NCBI RefSeq assembly: GCF_014836595.1
Contig: NZ_JACSQO010000002.1
Location: 372,001-436,000, forward strand
Reading direction: 5' to 3'
DNA length: 64,000 nucleotides
Source of the DNA: Psychrobacillus faecigallinarum
GTDB lineage: Bacteria > Bacillota > Bacilli > Bacillales_A > Planococcaceae
Shown here: piece by piece, positions 57,449-64,000 of the stretch
Layout of the letters: every line of letters begins with the position of its first letter
How positions within the stretch are numbered: the stretch's first letter is position 1
The notes under the pieces: model-generated
Databases searched by the model: none
What the model saw: the letters and a program-made list of their open reading frames with translations, nothing else
Told to the model about the DNA's origin: nothing
Made by a program: the position numbers and the translations under genes

Positions 57449-57477
57449 TTGACAGTTTTCTTTAGATTTGATAAGTT
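57449..57477 (+). promoter_or_regulatory. Promoter of the hrcA operon
   Basis: TTGACA (57449-57454) with TAAGTT (57472-57477) at 17 bases, or GATAAG at 15. It lies directly upstream of the CIRCE element. Confidence 0.65.
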
Positions 57478-57488
57478 TTATATGAGTA

Positions 57489-57515
57489 TTAGCACTCTCT
57501 ATAGATGAGTGCTAA
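57489..57515 (+). promoter_or_regulatory. CIRCE operator (HrcA binding site)
   Basis: TTAGCACTC-N9-GAGTGCTAA, a perfect match to the CIRCE inverted repeat. It places the whole heat-shock operon under HrcA repression, relieved when GroEL is titrated. Confidence 0.98.
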
Positions 57516-57529
57516 CAGAGGTGATGATC

Positions 57530-58567
57530 ATGCTAACTAACAGGCAATTGTTAATATTGCAAGTAACGGTAGATGATTTTATTGAAACTGCTCAGCCAGT
57601 TGGATCTCGTCAACTTTCGAAGAAGGAGGAAGTACCTTTTAGTCCTGCTACTATTCGAAACGATATGGCGGATTTAGAAGATATGGGTTTCTTAGAGAAA
57701 ACACATACTTCTTCTGGCCGCGTACCTTCAGAAAAGGGCTATCGTTATTATGTGGATAATTTATTAACTCCACAGCTTATTTCCAAAGATGAGATCAAAC
57801 AAATTCGTTCTATTTTTGAAGAAAGAATGGTAGAGACAGAGCAAATAATTCGAAAGTCAGCAAACATTTTGTCTGAGCTAACGAACTATACCTCTATTAT
57901 GTTAGGCTTAGATGTTAGAAAGCATCGGGTCAAACGGTTATCTATTGTGCCATTAACGGATGATTCTGCAGTTGCTATTATTGTTACCGACAGTGGACAT
58001 GTGGAAAATCGTGTATTTTCTATACCTGAAAATTTTACTGCTTCAGATATTGAGCGTATGGTCAATATCATTAATGAGCATCTAGTTGGAGTTCATTTAC
58101 ACGAACTACAATCTAAGCTAGAGATTGTGACTCAATCAGTGCTTCGTCAAAATAGTGGACGTTTAAACGCTCTAGTTGGATCTTTAAACAAAGCTATGAC
58201 TATTGAGCACGAGGATAAAGTTTATTATGGCGGTAAAATGCAACTTTTAAGCCAACCAGAATTTAATGATGTAGAAAAAGCAAAAAGTATCATGTACTGG
58301 ATGGAACACGTCAATGAGTTCCCCGGACTATTCCATTTGAACAAAAAAGGCATCAATATCAGTATTGGTTCTGAAAACAATCAATTTGGAATGGACAATT
58401 GTAGTATCATTACAGCCTCTTATGATATTGGAGAGGAACAAAGTGGCTCTATTGCTATAATTGGCCCCACAAGAATGGACTATAGGCGTGTAGTATCGTT
58501 ATTAGACGTGATAAGTGGGGACTTGTCTAGAGAGTTGTCTAGGATATTACGTGGTCAACATGGATAA
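57530..58567 (+). CDS. hrcA: Heat-inducible transcription repressor HrcA
   Basis: 345 residues. Winged-helix DNA-binding domain at the N-terminus (MLTNRQLLILQ, PVGSRQLSKKEEV, SPATIRNDMADLE, SSGRVPSEKGYRYYVD), then a GAF-like dimer domain. It represses its own operon through CIRCE. GAGGTGATGATC precedes ATG 57530; earlier in-frame starts lie inside CIRCE or the ribosome site. Confidence 0.97.
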   Translation: MLTNRQLLILQVTVDDFIETAQPVGSRQLSKKEEVPFSPATIRNDMADLEDMGFLEKTHTSSGRVPSEKGYRYYVDNLLTPQLISKDEIKQIRSIFEERMVETEQIIRKSANILSELTNYTSIMLGLDVRKHRVKRLSIVPLTDDSAVAIIVTDSGHVENRVFSIPENFTASDIERMVNIINEHLVGVHLHELQSKLEIVTQSVLRQNSGRLNALVGSLNKAMTIEHEDKVYYGGKMQLLSQPEFNDVEKAKSIMYWMEHVNEFPGLFHLNKKGINISIGSENNQFGMDNCSIITASYDIGEEQSGSIAIIGPTRMDYRRVVSLLDVISGDLSRELSRILRGQHG

Positions 58568-58584
58568 AGGAGAGTTGCTGCTAA

Positions 58585-59157
58585 ATGGAAAACAAAAACG
58601 AAAATGTAAATGAAGAAGTAAAAACAGAACAAGAGACTGTTACTCAAGAAGTAGTAGACGAAACGACAGAGGCGACTGAAAATAATGAAGCTGTCGAGGT
58701 AGAAGAAGTAGATGAATTAACTCTTCTCAAACAACAATTGGAAGAAGAGCAGGATCGAGTTATTCGTATTCGTGCAGACTTTGAAAATTACAAACGACGT
58801 GTTCAATTAGACAAAGAAGCAGATTATAAATATCGTGCCCAAGCATTGTTGAATGATCTTTTGCCGGTTTTAGATAATCTAGAGCGTGCTCTAGCAGTAG
58901 AACCAAAAACAGAAGAGGCAGTTTCTTTAGCTAAAGGTGTAGATATGGTTTACCGCTCTCTAGTGACTGCAGTTGAAAAAGAAGGCTTAGAAGCAGTGAA
59001 AGCTGAGGGAGAGCCTTTTGATCCGAATTTACATCAAGCAGTTATGCAAGAGAAGGATGACACGAAAGAATCTGGCATTGTCCTTCAAGAATTACAAAAA
59101 GGTTATAAATTGAAAGATAGAATACTACGTCCATCAATGGTTAAAGTAAACGAATAG
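58585..59157 (+). CDS. grpE: Nucleotide exchange factor GrpE
   Basis: 190 residues. An acidic disordered N-terminus (about 1-45) is followed by the long coiled coil (DRVIRIRADFENYKRRVQLD) and a C-terminal beta domain with GEPFDPNLHQAVMQE and DRILRPSMVKV. It releases ADP from DnaK. Confidence 0.96.
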   Translation: MENKNENVNEEVKTEQETVTQEVVDETTEATENNEAVEVEEVDELTLLKQQLEEEQDRVIRIRADFENYKRRVQLDKEADYKYRAQALLNDLLPVLDNLERALAVEPKTEEAVSLAKGVDMVYRSLVTAVEKEGLEAVKAEGEPFDPNLHQAVMQEKDDTKESGIVLQELQKGYKLKDRILRPSMVKVNE

Positions 59158-59176
59158 TAAATTCAAACAGATTTTT

Positions 59177-59200
59177 ATTGGTGCCATTTTGGTCACCAAT
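59177..59200 (+). promoter_or_regulatory. Hairpin in the grpE-dnaK spacer
   Basis: ATTGGTG (59177-59183) pairs with CACCAAT (59194-59200). No T-run follows, so it is more likely an RNA processing or stability element than a terminator. Confidence 0.5.
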
Positions 59201-59235
59201 TATATTATAAATTGCATATAAACAGTATTTATTAG

Positions 59236-61077
<1,842 letters not shown>

Positions 61078-61087
61078 TGTCGACCAG

Positions 61088-61122
61088 AAAAAGTCAAAGA
61101 CCGTTTTCGGCTTTGGCTTTTT
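61088..61122 (+). terminator. Intercistronic terminator-like hairpin between dnaK and dnaJ
   Basis: AAAAAGTCAAAGACCG pairs imperfectly with CGGCTTTGGCTTTTT. It probably lets only part of the transcripts continue, lowering dnaJ relative to dnaK. Confidence 0.7.
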
Positions 61123-61226
61123 CAATGTCTGTAATATGGAGAAAAACGCTAATTGTTTTGCTATTACGAAATTGTCCATGTTACAATTATCTTTATGTGT
61201 AAGTTAACAGAGCAGGAGAGTGAACT

Positions 61227-62348
61227 ATGAGCAAACGTGATTATTACGAAGTACTTGGTGTAGCCAAGAGTGCATCTGGGGACGAGATAAAAAAGGCATA
61301 TCGTAAATTGTCTAAGCAATATCACCCAGATTTAAACAAGGAAGCTAATGCAGAAGAGAAATTCAAGGAAATCTCCGAAGCGTATGAAGTTTTAAGTGAC
61401 GACCAAAAACGTGCACAATATGATCAATTTGGTCATGCGGGACCAAACCAAGGATTTGGTGGTGGTTTCAGTGGTGCAGATGGTTTTGGATTTGAAGATA
61501 TATTCAGTTCATTCTTTGGGGGCGGAGGAACACGTCGTCGAGACCCAAATGCGCCAAGAAAAGGGAACGATCTTCAATACTCTATGACTATAGAATTTGA
61601 AGAAGCAGTTTTTGGTATGGAAAAAGAGATTGAAATATCTAAAGAAGAAACTTGTGATACATGTAGTGGTACTGGAGCTAAACAAGGTACTCATCCTGAA
61701 AAATGTTCGCACTGTAACGGAAATGGTCAAGTGAATGTCACTCAAGACACTCCTTTTGGTCGAATTCAAACGAAGCGTGCATGTAACTACTGTGAGGGTA
61801 CTGGGAAAATCATCAAAGAGAAATGCTCAACCTGTCATGGTAGAGGAACAGTTAATAAGCGCAAAAAGATTAAAGTTACTGTACCAGCTGGTGTAGATGA
61901 TGGGCAACAGCTACGTGTAAGTGGTCAAGGTGAGCCAGGAGTAAACGGTGGTCCTGCTGGTGACCTTTATGTAGTATTCCGTGTAAAAGCCGATCCTCGC
62001 TTTGAGCGTGATGGCGACGATATTTATTACGAGCTACCTTTAACCTTTGCTCAAGCGGCACTAGGAGACGAAGTAGAGATTCCAACTGTTCAAGGAAAAG
62101 TTAAGCTTAAAATTCCTGCAGGTACACAGTCTTCTACAACATTCCGTCTTAAAGGAAAAGGTGTGAAAAATGTACATGGCTATGGTGTCGGTGATCAACA
62201 TGTTATCGTAAAAGTAGTTACACCTAAAAAGCTTACAGAAAAACAAAAACAATTACTACGTGAATTTGCGGAAATCAGTGGAGATATTCCGGAAGAACAA
62301 GGTAGTTCATTATTTGATAAAATCAAAAGAACAATAAAAGGCGAATAA
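61227..62348 (+). CDS. dnaJ: Chaperone DnaJ (Hsp40)
   Basis: 373 residues. J domain (residues 1-70) with the HPD motif in YHPDLNK, and a Gly/Phe-rich linker (about 75-105). Four zinc-binding CxxCxGxG repeats ([32 protein letters not shown]) lie near residues 145-210, then the C-terminal substrate-binding domains. GGAGAG precedes ATG 61227. Confidence 0.98.
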   Translation: MSKRDYYEVLGVAKSASGDEIKKAYRKLSKQYHPDLNKEANAEEKFKEISEAYEVLSDDQKRAQYDQFGHAGPNQGFGGGFSGADGFGFEDIFSSFFGGGGTRRRDPNAPRKGNDLQYSMTIEFEEAVFGMEKEIEISKEETCDTCSGTGAKQGTHPEKCSHCNGNGQVNVTQDTPFGRIQTKRACNYCEGTGKIIKEKCSTCHGRGTVNKRKKIKVTVPAGVDDGQQLRVSGQGEPGVNGGPAGDLYVVFRVKADPRFERDGDDIYYELPLTFAQAALGDEVEIPTVQGKVKLKIPAGTQSSTTFRLKGKGVKNVHGYGVGDQHVIVKVVTPKKLTEKQKQLLREFAEISGDIPEEQGSSLFDKIKRTIKGE

Positions 62349-62361
62349 GGAGTTGGAGCAA

Positions 62362-63306
62362 GTGAAATGGTCGGAGCTATCTATTCACACTACTAATGAG
62401 GCAGTGGAAGCGGTAAGCAATATTTTGCATGAGGCTGGTGCAAGTGGAGTAGTTATTGAGGATTCAGAAGAATTGGTTAGAGATAGAGAAGATATCTTTG
62501 GAGAAATCTATAGCTTAAATCCAGATGATTTTCCGGTAGATGGTGTGCGAATAAAAGCTTATTTAGCCGAAACAAGCTTTTTATTGGAAACAGTAGAAGA
62601 GATTAAGGTTGCGATCAACAACTTGCTAAATTTCAATATCGACTTAGGACATAATATAATCACAGTAACAGAAGTTGACGAGGAAGATTGGGCAACGGCT
62701 TGGAAAAAATATTACCATCCTGTAAAAATCTCTAATCGATTTACTATTGTCCCAACATGGGAAGAATATGAAAGAGTTAACTCAGACGAGTTAATTATTG
62801 AGTTGGATCCTGGTATGGCCTTTGGTACAGGTACACATCCAACGACTGTTATGTGCTTGCAAGCACTCGAGAAAACAGTTCAGCCAAATACTTCAGTAAT
62901 TGATGTTGGAACTGGCTCAGGAGTTCTGTCAATAGGAGCAGCAAAGCTAGGGGCTTCTTCGATTCATGCTTTAGATCTTGATGAGGTAGCAGTAAAATCT
63001 GCAAAAGAGAATATTGCCATTAACAGAGTGGATGATATCGTTCAAGTTACTCATGGGAACCTACTTGATAATGTAACTGAACAAGCAGATATTGTTGTCG
63101 CAAATATACTAGCCGAAATTATTATGACCTTTACAGATGATGCCTATTCTATTGTTAAGCCTGGTGGACTATTTATCACTTCAGGTATTATTGCGACAAA
63201 GAAAGAAGATGTAAGAGAATCTTTACAGCAGTCAGGCTTTAAAGTGGATGAAGTCATGATGATGGAAGACTGGGTTACAATTATTTCTAGAAAGCCTGTA
63301 AAGTAA
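62362..63306 (+). CDS. prmA: Ribosomal protein L11 methyltransferase PrmA
   Basis: 314 residues. It methylates ribosomal protein L11. The start gives [26 protein letters not shown] and [14 protein letters not shown] follow. The SAM motif [17 protein letters not shown] is near residue 182, and NILAEII near 249. GTG 62362 is nine bases after AAGGAG; TTG 62353 is too close. It follows dnaJ by 13 bases in the heat-shock operon. Confidence 0.96.
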   Translation: MKWSELSIHTTNEAVEAVSNILHEAGASGVVIEDSEELVRDREDIFGEIYSLNPDDFPVDGVRIKAYLAETSFLLETVEEIKVAINNLLNFNIDLGHNIITVTEVDEEDWATAWKKYYHPVKISNRFTIVPTWEEYERVNSDELIIELDPGMAFGTGTHPTTVMCLQALEKTVQPNTSVIDVGTGSGVLSIGAAKLGASSIHALDLDEVAVKSAKENIAINRVDDIVQVTHGNLLDNVTEQADIVVANILAEIIMTFTDDAYSIVKPGGLFITSGIIATKKEDVRESLQQSGFKVDEVMMMEDWVTIISRKPVK

Positions 63307-63319
63307 AGGGGTAATTATC

Positions 63320-64000
63320 TTGCAACGTTATTTTACAAAAGAGCCTGTAGGCGAAAACAATACTGTTACTATAACTGGAGAAGACGCGCATCACATGATT
63401 CAGGTGATGCGTATGTCTCCTAGTGACCATGTATATATAGTAAGTGAAAAAGATACTTATATTATGTCGATTGTACAAGGGACCTCTAAAGAAGTATTGC
63501 TAGAAGTCGTTGAAAAGCTGAAAGTTACAAACGAAATGCCTTTGCAAGTTTCAATTGTTTGTGGGCTACCTAAAGGAGACAAACTGGAACTTATAACTCA
63601 AAAGGGAACCGAGCTTGGTATGCATTCACTTTTCCCATTTGAAGCAAAGCGATCTATTGTAAAATGGGATAAAGCAAAAAACGATAAAAAGATTGGCAGA
63701 CTTCAAAAAATTGCTAAAGAAGCAGCAGAGCAATCGCATAGATCTTTTATTCCACAGATACATAATCCTGTAACGATGTTGGAACTTTTAGAAATTGCTA
63801 AACAGTATGATGTTAAATTTGTAGCAGATGAAGAAGATGCTAAACTAACAGAACGACAAAAGTTTGCCGACCAATTAAAAAAGGTGTATGATAAACAATC
63901 GATACTGATTGTTTTTGGTCCAGAGGGTGGATTGGACAGACAAGAGGTAAGGCAATTATTAGAAAATGATTTTAAACCTATTGCACTTGGACCTAGAATT
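63320..64000 (+). CDS. rsmE: 16S rRNA (uracil-1498-N3)-methyltransferase RsmE (3' end missing)
   Basis: The first 227 codons; the gene runs off the window. TTG start with AAAGGGG eight bases upstream. An N-terminal PUA-like domain (MQRYFTKEPV, EDAHHMIQVMRM) is followed by the SPOUT methyltransferase domain with KGTELGMHSLFPF, KEAAEQSHRSFIPQI and the knot sequence VFGPEGGLDRQEV. It methylates U1498 of 16S rRNA. It follows prmA by 13 bases, as yqeU follows yqeT in B. subtilis. Confidence 0.95.
   Translation, partial: MQRYFTKEPVGENNTVTITGEDAHHMIQVMRMSPSDHVYIVSEKDTYIMSIVQGTSKEVLLEVVEKLKVTNEMPLQVSIVCGLPKGDKLELITQKGTELGMHSLFPFEAKRSIVKWDKAKNDKKIGRLQKIAKEAAEQSHRSFIPQIHNPVTMLELLEIAKQYDVKFVADEEDAKLTERQKFADQLKKVYDKQSILIVFGPEGGLDRQEVRQLLENDFKPIALGPRI

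Overview
The window is a stretch of chromosome from a low-GC, endospore-forming member of the Bacillota. Gene order follows the Bacillus subtilis recJ-to-rsmE region closely (recJ-apt-rel-dtd-yrvJ-hisS-aspS-6S RNA-tcdA-rarA-cymR-yrvO-mnmA-yrrB-recD2-alaS, then the yrr block, then yqeG to rsmE). The sporulation genes sigK, gpr and spoIIP, A+T-rich intergenic DNA and the accessory content fit a Planococcaceae/Caryophanaceae bacterium such as a Psychrobacillus or Lysinibacillus relative. The genus is an inference; no ribosomal RNA gene is present to test it. Both edges cut genes: recJ lacks its 5' part and rsmE its 3' end.

Layout. Bases 1-5100 hold recJ, apt, rel and dtd (repair, purine salvage, stringent response, tRNA proofreading). 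A secreted amidase (yrvJ) lies on the minus strand, then a T-box-controlled hisS-aspS operon. An accessory patch follows (a YqhV-like membrane protein, an MFS exporter and a LysE-type exporter), then a 6S RNA gene and tcdA. Bases 14.6-22.5 kb hold a small lysine-rich protein, rarA, and cymR-yrvO-mnmA-yrrB-recD2 (cysteine regulation, sulfur transfer to tRNA, DNA repair). A second T-box controls alaS. Bases 25.5-33.7 kb hold ireB-ruvX-yrzB, mltG, the tRNA wobble-uridine genes trmR-trhP1-trhP2, udk, greA, yrrS and mtnN.

Bases 33.7-36.1 kb hold a 26-codon membrane peptide gene, an uninterrupted sigK with a visible sigma-E promoter, and the divergent pair pssA/psd (phosphatidylethanolamine synthesis). 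Bases 36.1-46.1 kb are the compact yqeG-yqeH-aroE-yhbY-nadD-yqeK-rsfS-yqeM operon (ribosome assembly, shikimate and NAD synthesis), then comEA-comEB-comEC (DNA uptake), yqzM and holA. rpsT, gpr and spoIIP follow.

Between spoIIP and lepA is the most unusual part (48.9-53.2 kb). It holds an M15 peptidoglycan peptidase without a signal peptide, an ATP-grasp ligase gene broken by a one-base deletion in an A tract, a CotZ-family spore coat protein, and a second ATP-grasp of the YheC/YheD spore-coat type. This looks like a spore-envelope module, possibly one that modifies a coat protein or makes a small amino-acid conjugate. The remainder is conserved: lepA, a DUF3889 secreted protein, hemW and the CIRCE-controlled hrcA-grpE-dnaK-dnaJ-prmA-rsmE heat-shock operon.

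Many genes here start with GTG or TTG. Starts were set from Shine-Dalgarno spacing and remembered family N-termini, so several lie downstream of the longest possible reading frame. All family assignments are from recognition of motifs and gene order, not from database searches.
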